In this document: piece by piece, positions 44,941 to 54,535 of the stretch
How positions within the stretch are numbered: the first letter of the stretch is position 1
Layout of the letters: each line of letters begins with the position of its first letter
NCBI GenBank assembly: GCA_964625575.1
Contig: CAZVBQ010000001.1
Coordinates: forward strand, 124,001 to 188,000
Direction of reading: 5' to 3'
Length of the DNA stretch: 64,000 nucleotides
From: UTCHB3 sp964625575
Lineage (GTDB): Bacteria > Bacteroidota > Ignavibacteria > Ignavibacteriales > Ignavibacteriaceae
Position numbers and translations under genes: made by a program
Notes under the pieces: model-generated
Databases searched by the model: none
What the model was told of the DNA's origin: nothing
What the model saw: only the letters and a program-made list of their open reading frames with translations

Positions 44941-45689
44941 TTCGATATCAGGATACTGGATTCATATAAAAATAAAAGCGGCACTGAAAGTACCAGCATT
45001 GAGAAGGGGTCGGTTCCCGGTGACAGAAATGCCGCCGCGATCATTAATATCACAATAGCGTGTCTGCGGTATTTTGTCATGAACGCGGGAGTTAATAGTC
45101 CGATCCTCGTTAACAGGTAAGAAAGTACCGGCAGCTCGAATATCAGCGAGGTGCCCAGAAGAATACTGAAGATAAGTGACATATACTCATCGAGTGAGAA
45201 CATGTTCACTACATCAGGACTCCCGAAACCGGCCGCGAAACTCAACGTCATGGGGATCATAACATAATATCCGAAAGCGGTACCTACAAGGAAACAAAAC
45301 GACGAGAAAAATGCAGCCCTTAAAAGGGCCTTCTTCTCATTATTATGCAACGCGGGGGCGATAAATTGCCAGATGTGGTAAAAGCTGTATGGAACCGTCA
45401 CAATTAATGCAACAATGAAACTTACCTCAAAGTTTAACATCAATTGACCGAACGGTCTCAGGTTTTGCAATTTCACACCTGATGCTTCCGCGGGCAAAAG
45501 CAATACAGTGTTAATTATTTCCTGCGCGAAAGCAATTGAGAGGAACCAGATCGGTACAACACCGGCAAGAATTTTGAGTATTCTTCCGCGGAGTTCGTCG
45601 AGATGGTCCCAAAAGGTCATCTCGACCCCGGAATCGCCTGGCTCCTGTGTATCTTCCGTGTTCAGAGTGCCGGTTTCTTCAGCGATCAT
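44919..45689 (-). CDS. tatC: Twin-arginine translocase subunit TatC
   Basis: Receptor for twin-arginine signal peptides in the Tat export pathway. The 256-residue six-helix protein has MTFWDHLDELRGRILKIL, PFGQLMLNFEVSFIVALIVTVP, YHIWQFIAPALHNNEKK with the conserved FxxPxL-type loop, and the C-terminal RRHAIVILMIAAAFLSPGTDP. A GGGAGG SD overlaps the glyA stop, so it is coupled. TatA/B is not in the window. Confidence 0.96.
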   Translation of the reverse strand: MIAEETGTLNTEDTQEPGDSGVEMTFWDHLDELRGRILKILAGVVPIWFLSIAFAQEIINTVLLLPAEASGVKLQNLRPFGQLMLNFEVSFIVALIVTVPYSFYHIWQFIAPALHNNEKKALLRAAFFSSFCFLVGTAFGYYVMIPMTLSFAAGFGSPDVVNMFSLDEYMSLIFSILLGTSLIFELPVLSYLLTRIGLLTPAFMTKYRRHAIVILMIAAAFLSPGTDPFSMLVLSVPLLFLYESSILISKWAVKKK

Positions 45690-46982
45690 TTACCTCCCGG
45701 CAAACAGTGGAAATCCGGAGCAAAGTTCTTTCACCTCAAGACTTACTTTCCTAAGAATATCATCATTTTCAGAATTCACAACCGCCATATCAATCAGCGA
45801 AGCGATCCGGATCATTTCTTCTTCTTTCATTCCGCGTGTCGTTGAAGCAGGAGTGCCAATTCTGATACCACTGGTAACGAAAGGACTTCTCTGATCAAAA
45901 GGGACCATGTTTTTGTTCACGGTGATTCCCGCTTTTCCGAGAGCTATCTCGGCAGCCTTTCCACTTATATTCTTGTTGGTCAGGTCGACAAGCATAAGAT
46001 GGTTGTCGGTACCATTTGAGATTATCTGATAATCTCTTTTGATCAGTTCGTCCGCAAGTTTACGGGCATTCGCTCGTATCTGATGAACATATCCTGTGAA
46101 TGAGTCTTGAAGTGCTTCACCAAACGCGACGGCCTTTGCCATGATGATGTGCATCAGCGGGCCACCCTGAATACCGGGCATTATTGTGCTGTCAATCAGT
46201 TCAGACATCATTTTCGGACGTCCCGTTTTAGGAACTGTGATTCCGAATGGATTTTCGAAGTCCTTACCCATTAATATCACCCCGCCTCTGGGTCCGCGAA
46301 GTGTCTTATGGGTTGTGGAAGTAACGAAGTGACAGTATTCAAGAGGATTGTTCAGCAGTCCTTTTGATATTAGTCCGGCAGGATGAGCCATATCGCAAAG
46401 CAGGAAGGCACCAACTGAATCAGCTATCTCCCTGAACCGTTTGTAATCCCAATCACGGGAGTAAGCGCTGCCACCGGCTATGATCACTTTCGGGTTTTCT
46501 GCCTTGGCAATCGCTTCGATCGAGTCGTAATTCAGGAGTCCTGTTTCACGGTCAAGTTCATAAGCAATGGCATGGTAAATTTTTCCGGAGAAGTTCACAG
46601 GTGATCCGTGTGTAAGGTGACCACCATGCGCGAGGCTAAGACCAAGGATTTTGTCTCCAGGTTTCAGAATGGTCATGAACACACCCATGTTGGCTTGTGA
46701 GCCACTGTGAGGCTGAACGTTCACGTATTCGGCGCCAAAAAGTTTTTTCAATCTCTCTCTGGCGATATCCTCGGCCATGTCAACGTACTCACAGCCGCCG
46801 TAATACCTTTTTCCCGGGTAACCCTCGGCGTATTTGTTGGTGAGTATGGAACCGGCAGCCGCGAGTACGGCCGGACTTACAATATTCTCAGAAGCGATCA
46901 GTTCAAGTTTTTCTGTCTGCCTCTTTGTCTCAAGATTTAATACTTCAAAAATTTCAGGATCGTTTTTCAAATGTTCGTACAT
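45690..46982 (-). CDS. glyA: Serine hydroxymethyltransferase
   Basis: Interconverts serine and glycine with tetrahydrofolate. The 430-residue PLP enzyme has ELIASENIVSP, TNKYAEGYPGKRYYGGCE, QPHSGSQAN, LCDMAHPAGL and the Schiff-base lysine segment TSTTHKTLRGPRGG. Length is typical. It lies 16 bases after the TPR gene and abuts tatC. Confidence 0.97.
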   Translation of the reverse strand: MYEHLKNDPEIFEVLNLETKRQTEKLELIASENIVSPAVLAAAGSILTNKYAEGYPGKRYYGGCEYVDMAEDIARERLKKLFGAEYVNVQPHSGSQANMGVFMTILKPGDKILGLSLAHGGHLTHGSPVNFSGKIYHAIAYELDRETGLLNYDSIEAIAKAENPKVIIAGGSAYSRDWDYKRFREIADSVGAFLLCDMAHPAGLISKGLLNNPLEYCHFVTSTTHKTLRGPRGGVILMGKDFENPFGITVPKTGRPKMMSELIDSTIMPGIQGGPLMHIIMAKAVAFGEALQDSFTGYVHQIRANARKLADELIKRDYQIISNGTDNHLMLVDLTNKNISGKAAEIALGKAGITVNKNMVPFDQRSPFVTSGIRIGTPASTTRGMKEEEMIRIASLIDMAVVNSENDDILRKVSLEVKELCSGFPLFAGR

Positions 46983-46998
46983 GTTAGATGATCTCCGT

Positions 46999-48228
46999 TT
47001 ATTGTACCTTTAACAATTCTTCTATCCAAATATAACAACTTCCTTTGATCTTTACCTGATCTCCGGATTTGAATCCGTTTCTTTTAAACTCCTCAGGCTC
47101 GGGCAGATACTTTTCTATGGAGTTTATCCTCTCTTGCACACCCGGTAAAGCAGGTTCATACCCGATTGCGTTCAGATATTTTTCATAGGCGATCTGATAG
47201 ACACATTTATCATAAAATTCGAGTGACCCGCATGAACGCGCGGAATTTTCGTAAACAAGTCCCTCATAAAAAAGTGCCTTCCCCCACCCGCCTGCAATCC
47301 CGGATGCGCGTTGGAAGTATTTTGCTGCTGCGGCGAAGTTATCTTTCTTTTCGTACAACACGGCGGCGTTGAAATAGTAGTCTTTCACCGACGGATCGAG
47401 TTTGATCAACTTTAAGTAACATTCAAGAGCCTTCTCATCGTCACCGGTTTTTTCCGCGGCGAATGTGAGTGCCTTCCAGTATTTTATCACTTCAGGGAAC
47501 TCTAATACAAGCCTGTTTAAATAAATAATCGCATCCTTAAAATTTTTCTTCTCAATCAGAAGAGAAGCAAGAGCCCAGTTGTTGGACGCGCTTGCCGGAT
47601 TACGGTCATGAAGCTTCAGGCGCAGTTTTAACAGTTCATCTGGAGTATCGGCAAGATTCGCGATCGCTTCGCCCCACTTCGTATCTTCAGGATACTTTTC
47701 AAGCAGATATGTCAGAATATCAAGTACAGATAGAATTGTTGATGTGTCTCGGATGTCAGCGAGCGCCGCTTTTTCAGATATTCGTTTCAGAATGACTTCA
47801 TCAACCTCCGGTTTTGCACCGAGCACGCTTTGGTACAACGAGTAAACAATTGCGAAGTCTTCGTTAAAGTATCTGTCAAGAAAAAACGCGTGGTATAGTT
47901 TGTACGAAAGTGAGTTGGCTGCATCGTTCTTTTCAGCTTCAGAGTAAAACGAGTTGAGAAATTCGTAAGTGATCCGGGAGGATGAATCATTGAGCTTTTG
48001 CGCAATAATTTCACTGAATTTAGGGAAAAACCATGCGGAGTATTCCCTTATCTCCGGCATCCGGAAAAGTTCGGAACCGGTTTCGAAGGCAGAATCATAC
48101 ATTCCCTTTTCAACATAAACAGAAAATAGATCATACTTCACTTTAAGCGAATCGGCTTTACTGACTGAAAACAGTAAAGCCGATAAAACCAGAAGGGCTA
48201 TGACCGGGAATCGATCAGAAAAAATCAC
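46999..48228 (-). CDS. Exported TPR-repeat protein
   Basis: A protein of about 409 residues starting at GTG 48228 (VIFSDRFPVIALLVLSALLF), which gives a clean signal peptide and begins just after the stop of the preceding gene; a TTG at 48258 is the longer option. At least four tetratricopeptide repeats are visible from about residue 210, e.g. NWALASLLIEKKNFKDAIIY, YWKALTFAAEKTGDDEKALE, YFNAAVLYEKKDNFAAAAKY. Likely periplasmic scaffold. It follows two envelope genes, suggesting joint work at the cell surface. Function unknown. Confidence 0.75.
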   Translation of the reverse strand: MIFSDRFPVIALLVLSALLFSVSKADSLKVKYDLFSVYVEKGMYDSAFETGSELFRMPEIREYSAWFFPKFSEIIAQKLNDSSSRITYEFLNSFYSEAEKNDAANSLSYKLYHAFFLDRYFNEDFAIVYSLYQSVLGAKPEVDEVILKRISEKAALADIRDTSTILSVLDILTYLLEKYPEDTKWGEAIANLADTPDELLKLRLKLHDRNPASASNNWALASLLIEKKNFKDAIIYLNRLVLEFPEVIKYWKALTFAAEKTGDDEKALECYLKLIKLDPSVKDYYFNAAVLYEKKDNFAAAAKYFQRASGIAGGWGKALFYEGLVYENSARSCGSLEFYDKCVYQIAYEKYLNAIGYEPALPGVQERINSIEKYLPEPEEFKRNGFKSGDQVKIKGSCYIWIEELLKVQ

Positions 48229-48233
48229 AAATC

Positions 48234-49484
48234 TCAGTAATCGTTTCGAAGGAACCAAAGTTCACCAACACTTATGCCCACCATAAACCTGAGTGTGTTG
48301 TCTTTGATCACATTCGCGTAAGATGAGGTGTTAAATGAGTATTGCAAGCCAAGGTCGATGTAGTTTGCGGGTGAAAGTGGTATTGAAATACCGGCACCTG
48401 TTGTGATCCTGTAAGCTGATTCACCTGAAAGCAGATACGGCAGCTTCTCATAACTGACACCCAACCTGTAAGAAAGATCAGGAGTGTAAGTCGCGCTCCG
48501 CAAATTGGGATTATACTCGATACCCGCGCTTAACTTGAAGGTATTCGCAAGGGTTTGAGGTGTTGAGCTCGTCATCGAAAAATCCTCCCAGGATTGGGCA
48601 AGATAATCGGCGAATATTTTTGTCCGCGGGTTCACTTTCAATGAAATTCCCGCGAATGTTCTCACAGGTATCACAGTTTCAAGATCACCTTTTGAAAGTG
48701 TATCGTGGAATCCGAAATTGTTTACGGTAAAATTAGCGTAATCACCTTTCAGTGTGCTACTCAGAGTGTATCCGGCGGATATCCGTAACTCTTCCAATCC
48801 GGGTATACCTAAATATTCATTAAGGTTATTCGAGAGGAGACCGAAAGTCGCGGTGAAACCCTTAAAATTCTGCTGACGGGCATAAATTCCGTCGACCACG
48901 CTGGTTGAGGAAAACTTTGCAGTCGATTCGTACTCGTAGTGGCCAAGCAGAAAATCAGCAGTGACACCAATGTTCCAACCGAAGGGAAATCTGTAGGAAG
49001 TACCCATAAATATCTTGGTAATACCCCCGTCATAGGAATATTCTTCTTTGACAGTTGATGGCACCAAAGACCCCGAAGTAGAAATTGTTGCGTCTCTCGA
49101 ACCTTCATAGCTGACGTCCGAATATTTATTCGCGCCAAATACAAGCCCGACACCATGATCTATACTAATGGGAAAACCAACATTAAATCCCGGCAGATAT
49201 CCACCACCATAGTATGACTTGCGTGTGGCATCCTTTACAAATGTCGCCTCAAGAACCTGACCGAAATCAGCCCTGGTGAGTATAAAACTTCCGTAAGACG
49301 CAGGGTTCAGCAGATTGATCCTGTCTTCGTCATAAATGGCTGTTCCTAACTCACCAAATGAAAGATCCCTTGCAGTGGTGCCGTAGAGTACAGTTCCCAC
49401 GCCAAATCTGGAGTAGACTGTGTTTACCTGCGCGAAGGTAACAGAAGATATTGCAAAGAGAGTTAACAAAAATATTCTTCTCAT
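48234..49484 (-). CDS. Outer-membrane beta-barrel protein
   Basis: A 416-residue protein with a cleavable signal peptide (MRRIFLLTLFAISSVTFAQ) and alternating amphipathic strands throughout, ending in an aromatic-rich VGISVGELWFLRNDY strand. Phrases such as NTVYSRFGVG near the N-terminus and LNPASYGS recall Bacteroidota outer-membrane proteins of the FadL/PorV-like type. Five bases separate it from the upstream lipoprotein. A transport or T9SS role cannot be told. Confidence 0.75.
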   Translation of the reverse strand: MRRIFLLTLFAISSVTFAQVNTVYSRFGVGTVLYGTTARDLSFGELGTAIYDEDRINLLNPASYGSFILTRADFGQVLEATFVKDATRKSYYGGGYLPGFNVGFPISIDHGVGLVFGANKYSDVSYEGSRDATISTSGSLVPSTVKEEYSYDGGITKIFMGTSYRFPFGWNIGVTADFLLGHYEYESTAKFSSTSVVDGIYARQQNFKGFTATFGLLSNNLNEYLGIPGLEELRISAGYTLSSTLKGDYANFTVNNFGFHDTLSKGDLETVIPVRTFAGISLKVNPRTKIFADYLAQSWEDFSMTSSTPQTLANTFKLSAGIEYNPNLRSATYTPDLSYRLGVSYEKLPYLLSGESAYRITTGAGISIPLSPANYIDLGLQYSFNTSSYANVIKDNTLRFMVGISVGELWFLRNDY

Positions 49485-49488
49485 CTAA

Positions 49489-50676
49489 TCAGTCCAGTTT
49501 TGTGTAGGTTATGATCAATTTTGGCTTCAAGGCTTCAGTGGCATTTGAGTTTTTCAGAATTATTGTCTCAAGTCCTTCAACCGGATTGGAGGTTGAAACA
49601 AGGAAACCATAATTTTTCTTGCTGAGGTATACCTGTCTCATTACTGTGGTAAGATTTCCCGAGTACTTCCCGGAGGAGTAGTAAAGATTTGCAGTATAGA
49701 GCGAATTGACAGTAAATGTGCTGTCGTTGGTAAAATCATCGAAGATGCTAACAAGGAGACCGTTTAGAGCAGAATTACCAATTTTCTGCTTTGTAGTGTC
49801 AGCTGTCAGTATCAATTCAGCATTGTTGATGAATACGTTTGACGGTAATTTGGAAAGATCAAAATAAACTCTTGATTCAATCGCGGTTCCGCTTTGCACC
49901 ATCATTTCATCATTCTGAAGTGAAGGTTTGGCACCCGTAATTACGTGCGCGTCAGAAAGGGTTCTGAAACTTATCGTGGTATCTTTGTTCGTAGCAAGAT
50001 ATCTAAAATTCAACTCGATCTTTGGTGCATTCTCACCGGTGGCCGAGAAGCCCTGGAAACCGATCAGGTAAGGTGTTTGGGTTTCAACCCTGAGCATCAA
50101 TCCGTTATTCATATATGCAACAGTGTCATAACTGTTTTTCATCCACTGAAGGGCAATATCATTCCTGACATTAAAATAAAAAAGTGAATCAGGAGCCGGT
50201 TTTGCCGAAAGGATATCAGTCGAGAGATCGATCTGAGGGAGTGAGTCTGCTTTCACCTTCAATGGATCCCATGCTGAGGTAATCTTGTAGCCGTTCACCA
50301 TCGCTACGGGGAATGACTGAAGCGTGTCTCCAATTCCATAAATCTTCTTTAATACGATTCGCGCGGAAGTTAGCACAATACTGTCTTTTTTTATGGCGTT
50401 CTGCGTTGTTTCATCAAAGTTCAGGTTGAATTGTAGCAGCACATCAGACTTTACGCCCAAAGCGTTTCCCAGAAGAACGGAAGCTGCAGTCCCGAGTGGT
50501 GAAATCCTTCTGAAAGAAACCGATGTTTGTGGAAGTGTATCTTTTTGTGAATCAAGAACCTTGACCTTCAGCAGGTCGTTTCCAAGGTCATCTACACCCA
50601 CCGGTGATGGAGTGTCGGAACATCCGGTAATAAAAAGTGCACCTGCGAGGAAGAGGAATAATTTGGTTTTCAGCAA
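49489..50676 (-). CDS. Lipoprotein with DNRLRE-like domain
   Basis: A protein of about 395 residues. The start is set at TTG 50676, seven bases after a GGAG SD, giving a proper lipoprotein signal (LKTKLFLFLAGALFITGC, lipobox Cys at residue 19); the longer frame starts inside gmhB. The body is beta-rich, with the segment SRVYFDLSKLPSNVFINNAEL in the last third that resembles DNRLRE-type domains of surface proteins. No catalytic motif. It is probably anchored in the outer membrane together with the barrel encoded next. Confidence 0.7.
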   Translation of the reverse strand: MLKTKLFLFLAGALFITGCSDTPSPVGVDDLGNDLLKVKVLDSQKDTLPQTSVSFRRISPLGTAASVLLGNALGVKSDVLLQFNLNFDETTQNAIKKDSIVLTSARIVLKKIYGIGDTLQSFPVAMVNGYKITSAWDPLKVKADSLPQIDLSTDILSAKPAPDSLFYFNVRNDIALQWMKNSYDTVAYMNNGLMLRVETQTPYLIGFQGFSATGENAPKIELNFRYLATNKDTTISFRTLSDAHVITGAKPSLQNDEMMVQSGTAIESRVYFDLSKLPSNVFINNAELILTADTTKQKIGNSALNGLLVSIFDDFTNDSTFTVNSLYTANLYYSSGKYSGNLTTVMRQVYLSKKNYGFLVSTSNPVEGLETIILKNSNATEALKPKLIITYTKLD

Positions 50677-51251
50677 ACGGAAACTCCGGAGTTTAATTTT
50701 AATATCAATTTTGCGGAATCGTAAAGATTTGAGCACGTAAAATTTGGCAATTTATTTTGTTCTTGCAAGACAGAAAAATGCTCCCTGCCATTACCTGTAC
50801 CGACGAGAATTGATTTGAGCCCAAAATTTGCAGCGGCTATTATATCGGCAGTGCTGTCACCTATCATCCACGAAGATGAAATATCAATATCATACATCTT
50901 CAAGGCATCCGTGAACATCCCCGTGCCTGGTTTTCTGCATCCGCAGTCGGCGGGTTCACTAAAGTCTTCATGATGGGGGCAGTAAAAGAAATGGTCGATC
51001 GAGACTTCACTATACTTTTTCAGGAGTTGGTTGATCCTTTCATTCACGGAAATGACTTCCGGTTCAGAGATCAACCCGCGTGCTATGCCTGACTGGTTGG
51101 AAACAACAAGCAGAAGAAATCCGGCGTCTTTCAGGAGTCTGAGACCGGCGCCGGCTCCCTCGATAAGAAATACATCGTCCGGGTCGCGCAGGTATCCCGG
51201 ATCATGATTAATGGTGCCGTCCCTGTCGAGAAATATTGCTTTAATTCCCAT
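50670..51251 (-). CDS. gmhB: D-glycero-D-manno-heptose 1,7-bisphosphate phosphatase
   Basis: HAD phosphatase in ADP-heptose synthesis for the LPS core. The 193-residue protein has FLDRDGTINHDPGYLRDPDDV (nucleophile Asp and acid Asp), VVSNQSGIARG, the zinc loop YCPHHEDFSEPADCGCRKP and WMIGDSTADIIAA. The zinc loop and length separate GmhB from HisB-N. ATG 51251 overlaps the glgA stop by one base (TGATG). Other heptose genes are absent here. Confidence 0.92.
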   Translation of the reverse strand: MGIKAIFLDRDGTINHDPGYLRDPDDVFLIEGAGAGLRLLKDAGFLLLVVSNQSGIARGLISEPEVISVNERINQLLKKYSEVSIDHFFYCPHHEDFSEPADCGCRKPGTGMFTDALKMYDIDISSSWMIGDSTADIIAAANFGLKSILVGTGNGREHFSVLQEQNKLPNFTCSNLYDSAKLILKLNSGVSVC

Positions 51252-52744
51252 CAACCGGAATATACTTTTTTATAAAGTTCTGTGTATTTTTTTGCAGAAA
51301 GTTGCCAGCTAAAATCACTTCGCATGCCGTTGCGGATGAGGGCAAGCAATTCCTCTTTCCTTTTATAGAGTTCGATCGCGGTTTTGATCTGATCTATCAA
51401 TGCTTTGGTCGAGTACTCCTCAAACACAATGCCTGTTGGATTACTGCTACCTTTCCCGATTCCATTCACAGTATCGGAAAGCCCGCCTGTTTTTCTGACT
51501 ATGGGAATCGTTCCGTAAAGTTGAGAATACATCTGATTAAGTCCGCACGGCTCGGTCTTTGAGGGCATCAGGTAGAAATCTGATCCGGCTTCAATAAGGT
51601 GAGCGAGTTCATCGTTAAATCCCAGATAACACGCAAATTTTGAAGGATGCTTCCTGGCATTCTCTTCAAACATGCTTTGATACCGCATCTCTCCCGTACC
51701 GAGTAACACCATTTGGATGTTTAACTTCATCAATTCAGGCATCGCCCCGGCTATGAGATCGATCCCTTTGTAATCGTATAACCGTGAGATAACACTTATC
51801 AATGGAATTGAATTATCGTATGTTAATCCAAACCTTTCCACAAGATTCTTCTTGTTCACATACTTGTTCTCAAGTGTCTTCAGATCATAGTTTTTTACAA
51901 TCAACTTATCTGTCGCCGGATTCCATACTCCCCTGTCAATACCGTTTATCACTCCGGAAAAAGTCTCGCCCCTGTGTGCAAGATAGGTGCCGAGTCCATT
52001 TGACATCTCAGAATTTTCCAATACTTCATTCCTGTAACCGGGGCTTACTGTATTTACATGGTCAGCAAAAAGAAGACCCGCTTTAAGGAAGTTCATTTTA
52101 CCATTATGGATGATAAATTCTTTTTCTTTGAACTCTTCAGGAAGGCCGGTGGAATTGAAGGCGTCTATTGAAAATTCGCCACCGTAAAGGAAATTATGCA
52201 CAGTAAGCACACTTTTGGTTTTGGCGAAAAAATCATCCTCGCTATACATCGTATTCAAAAAAGCCGGTACAAGCGCCGTCTGCCAGTCATTCGCGTGAAT
52301 TATATCAGGAGCCCAACCCAGTTTTTTAACCAACTCAAGCACACCCCTTGAAAAGAGAGTGAATCTTTCGTAGTTGTCATCGTACCAGGTACCTTTAAGC
52401 ACATCAACATAAAGGCTTTTTCTGCTGCCAAAATATTCATCATTATCGAGGAAGTATACCTGTACCCTGTTTTTGGTCACAGGGAGGAAAGAGGACTTAA
52501 CAGAGAAGAGTGCTTCTTTTTCGCCAAGTTTGAGGCTGAAGTTTTTGAGACGCACTACATCGTGGATCTTAAATTTTCTTGTATCTATGGCACCGTATCG
52601 CGGAACCACGATGCGGACTTCGTGCCCGAGTTCAGTGAGTTCCTGGGGAAGGGATGAAGACACGTCGGCAAGTCCCCCCGTTTTTACGAAGGGAAATAAC
52701 TCGGATGTTACGAAAAGAATTTTATACTTTTTGCCGGCAGCCAT
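51251..52744 (-). CDS. glgA: Glycogen/starch synthase (GT5)
   Basis: Adds glucose from ADP-glucose to alpha-1,4-glucan. The 497-residue GT-B enzyme has the KTGGLADV loop at the N-terminus (SELFPFVKTGGLADVSSSLP), HANDWQTALVP, NTVSPGYRNE, and the C-terminal EPCGLNQMYSQLYGTIPIVRKTGGLSDTV. All match GlgA. It heads the gmhB-lipoprotein-barrel-TPR-glyA-tatC run and is divergent from the SPOR gene. Confidence 0.95.
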   Translation of the reverse strand: MAAGKKYKILFVTSELFPFVKTGGLADVSSSLPQELTELGHEVRIVVPRYGAIDTRKFKIHDVVRLKNFSLKLGEKEALFSVKSSFLPVTKNRVQVYFLDNDEYFGSRKSLYVDVLKGTWYDDNYERFTLFSRGVLELVKKLGWAPDIIHANDWQTALVPAFLNTMYSEDDFFAKTKSVLTVHNFLYGGEFSIDAFNSTGLPEEFKEKEFIIHNGKMNFLKAGLLFADHVNTVSPGYRNEVLENSEMSNGLGTYLAHRGETFSGVINGIDRGVWNPATDKLIVKNYDLKTLENKYVNKKNLVERFGLTYDNSIPLISVISRLYDYKGIDLIAGAMPELMKLNIQMVLLGTGEMRYQSMFEENARKHPSKFACYLGFNDELAHLIEAGSDFYLMPSKTEPCGLNQMYSQLYGTIPIVRKTGGLSDTVNGIGKGSSNPTGIVFEEYSTKALIDQIKTAIELYKRKEELLALIRNGMRSDFSWQLSAKKYTELYKKVYSG

Positions 52745-52870
52745 ATTGAATAAAAATGATGATCACAAAAATACGAAAAAAAAAGATTTTACGGGTGATT
52801 TCCTTTCCTTATTTGAACTTATCTCTTATATTTATTATTTGTTTTCTTTGAAACATATCACTGAAAAATC

Positions 52871-53281
52871 ATGATCAAATATTTCATTTTACTTCTGACA
52901 TCTCTTTCCTGTCTTCCGGTTCTCGCGCAGGAAACAAATATGAATCTTCCTGCTCTTTCTGTCACTCCGGCCGTTGTGGCTTCCCCATGGTACACTTATT
53001 CTAAAAACTCCAATTCAGAAAAACTTGTTAAGTTCTACACGGATGGTTTCAGGGTCTCACTTGGAACAGTTGACAGTGAGTCCGGCGCGCTTATGATCAA
53101 GAGAGAACTGGCTATCAAAATAGGAATTGATCTTCTTTACATCTACAAGGAAAAAGACAAATATTCGCTCCGCTTGGGTGATTTTATCGACAATGGCTCA
53201 GCGAGGCAGATGATGTTCCAGCTCATCCAACTCGGTTACACCAAGGCCAGAGTGGTTGAAGACAAAATTTACAGTTTCTGA
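52871..53281 (+). CDS. Secreted SPOR-domain protein
   Basis: A 136-residue exported protein: signal peptide MIKYFILLLTSLSCLPVLAQ, then a short linker, then a SPOR-like domain (about residues 58-136) with two alpha/beta halves: FRVSLGTV ... RELAIKIG, and KYSLRLGDFIDNGSARQMMFQ. SPOR domains bind glycan strands stripped of stem peptides, often at division sites. The domain call is by eye from the repeat pattern. It is one base ahead of hutI, so co-transcribed; a working link is not obvious. Confidence 0.65.
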   Translation: MIKYFILLLTSLSCLPVLAQETNMNLPALSVTPAVVASPWYTYSKNSNSEKLVKFYTDGFRVSLGTVDSESGALMIKRELAIKIGIDLLYIYKEKDKYSLRLGDFIDNGSARQMMFQLIQLGYTKARVVEDKIYSF

Positions 53282-53282
53282 C

Positions 53283-54527
53283 ATGCTTAAAAGGATAAAA
53301 AATCCCGCGCGCGTACTCACATTTGATTCTAAAGGAAGCGACCGCAGACCGGGAAGTGCTGCCGCGGATCCGGCGGCGGTAGAAGGTCATGATCTTGTTA
53401 TTGAAAATGGCGTAATTAAAGATCTGATCACTTCCGGCATATTTCTGAATTCTCCTCACAAGGTGATCGATGCAAAAGGCAAACTCGTGCTCCCCGGTTT
53501 CGTGGAGTGTCACACTCATTCCCTGTTTGCCGGTGACAGGTCTACAGAGTTTAAAATGAAACTGGAGGGAAGATCGTACGAAGATATCGCTGCTTCCGGT
53601 GGCGGTATTGTCAGTACCATGAGAGCAGTAAGAGATACAGACGAATTAAATCTTCTGAACACACTCATTAAAAGGGTTGACTCATTTATTTCACAGGGAG
53701 TCACAACTCTTGAAATTAAAAGCGGTTACGGACTCGATCATGAGTCGGAACTGAAGATGCTCAGGGTGATAAATGCTGTTAAAAAGTTTCGACAGGTGAC
53801 AATCGTTCCGACATTTCTAGGGGCACATACTGTACCACCAGAACACAAAGGCGACCGGGAAAAATATCTGGATATTCTTGCAACTCAGCTGCTTCCTGAG
53901 ATCGCTAAAGAGGGACTTGCAAAACGCTGTGATGCTTTCTGTGAAACTTCGGCGTTTACCCCACGGGAGGTGGAGCAGGTTTTCACTAAAGCCAAAGAAC
54001 TCGGATTTGAACTCACGCTTCACACTGAACAGTTCAACAACACCGGTGGACTTGAACTCGCCTTGAGAATGGGAGCCAATAGTATTGATCATCTCGAAGT
54101 ACTACAGGATGATCAGATCCCCCTGCTGACTTCCTCAAATAGTGTGGCGGTATTGTTGCCGGGAGTTTCATGGACGCTTGACTATAACTACGCCCCTGCC
54201 CGAAAACTGCTTGACGCGGGTGCAACTGTTGCTTTGGCGACCGATTACAATCCCGGTACATCGAATATAAATTCAATATTTTTGATCATGGCGCTCGCCG
54301 CGAGAAAAATGAAGATGACTGTTCAAGAGATTCTCGCCGCCTACACCATCAATTCTGCTGCCGCGCTCGGATTATCATCCTCAACCGGAAGTATTAAACC
54401 CGGTAAGAAGGCCGATATTGCAATTCTGGACGCGCAACATGAGGATCAGATCATATATAATACCGCGCAAAATCTGAACCGCACCACTATTTCAGGCGGA
54501 AAAATTATTTATAACAAACCATACTGA
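53283..54527 (+). CDS. hutI: Imidazolonepropionase
   Basis: Hydrolyses 4-imidazolone-5-propionate in histidine degradation. Start at ATG 53283 (MLKRIKNPARVLTFD), one base after the SPOR stop; the longer frame overlaps that gene. The 414-residue amidohydrolase has LPGFVECHTHSLFAGDR (metal His pair), YEDIAASGGGIVSTM (substrate loop), LEIKSGYGLD, LGAHTVPPEH, LHTEQFNNTGG and ATDYNPGTSN. No hutH, hutU or formiminoglutamase lies alongside. Confidence 0.95.
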   Translation: MLKRIKNPARVLTFDSKGSDRRPGSAAADPAAVEGHDLVIENGVIKDLITSGIFLNSPHKVIDAKGKLVLPGFVECHTHSLFAGDRSTEFKMKLEGRSYEDIAASGGGIVSTMRAVRDTDELNLLNTLIKRVDSFISQGVTTLEIKSGYGLDHESELKMLRVINAVKKFRQVTIVPTFLGAHTVPPEHKGDREKYLDILATQLLPEIAKEGLAKRCDAFCETSAFTPREVEQVFTKAKELGFELTLHTEQFNNTGGLELALRMGANSIDHLEVLQDDQIPLLTSSNSVAVLLPGVSWTLDYNYAPARKLLDAGATVALATDYNPGTSNINSIFLIMALAARKMKMTVQEILAAYTINSAAALGLSSSTGSIKPGKKADIAILDAQHEDQIIYNTAQNLNRTTISGGKIIYNKPY

Positions 54528-54535
54528 TAATTACC

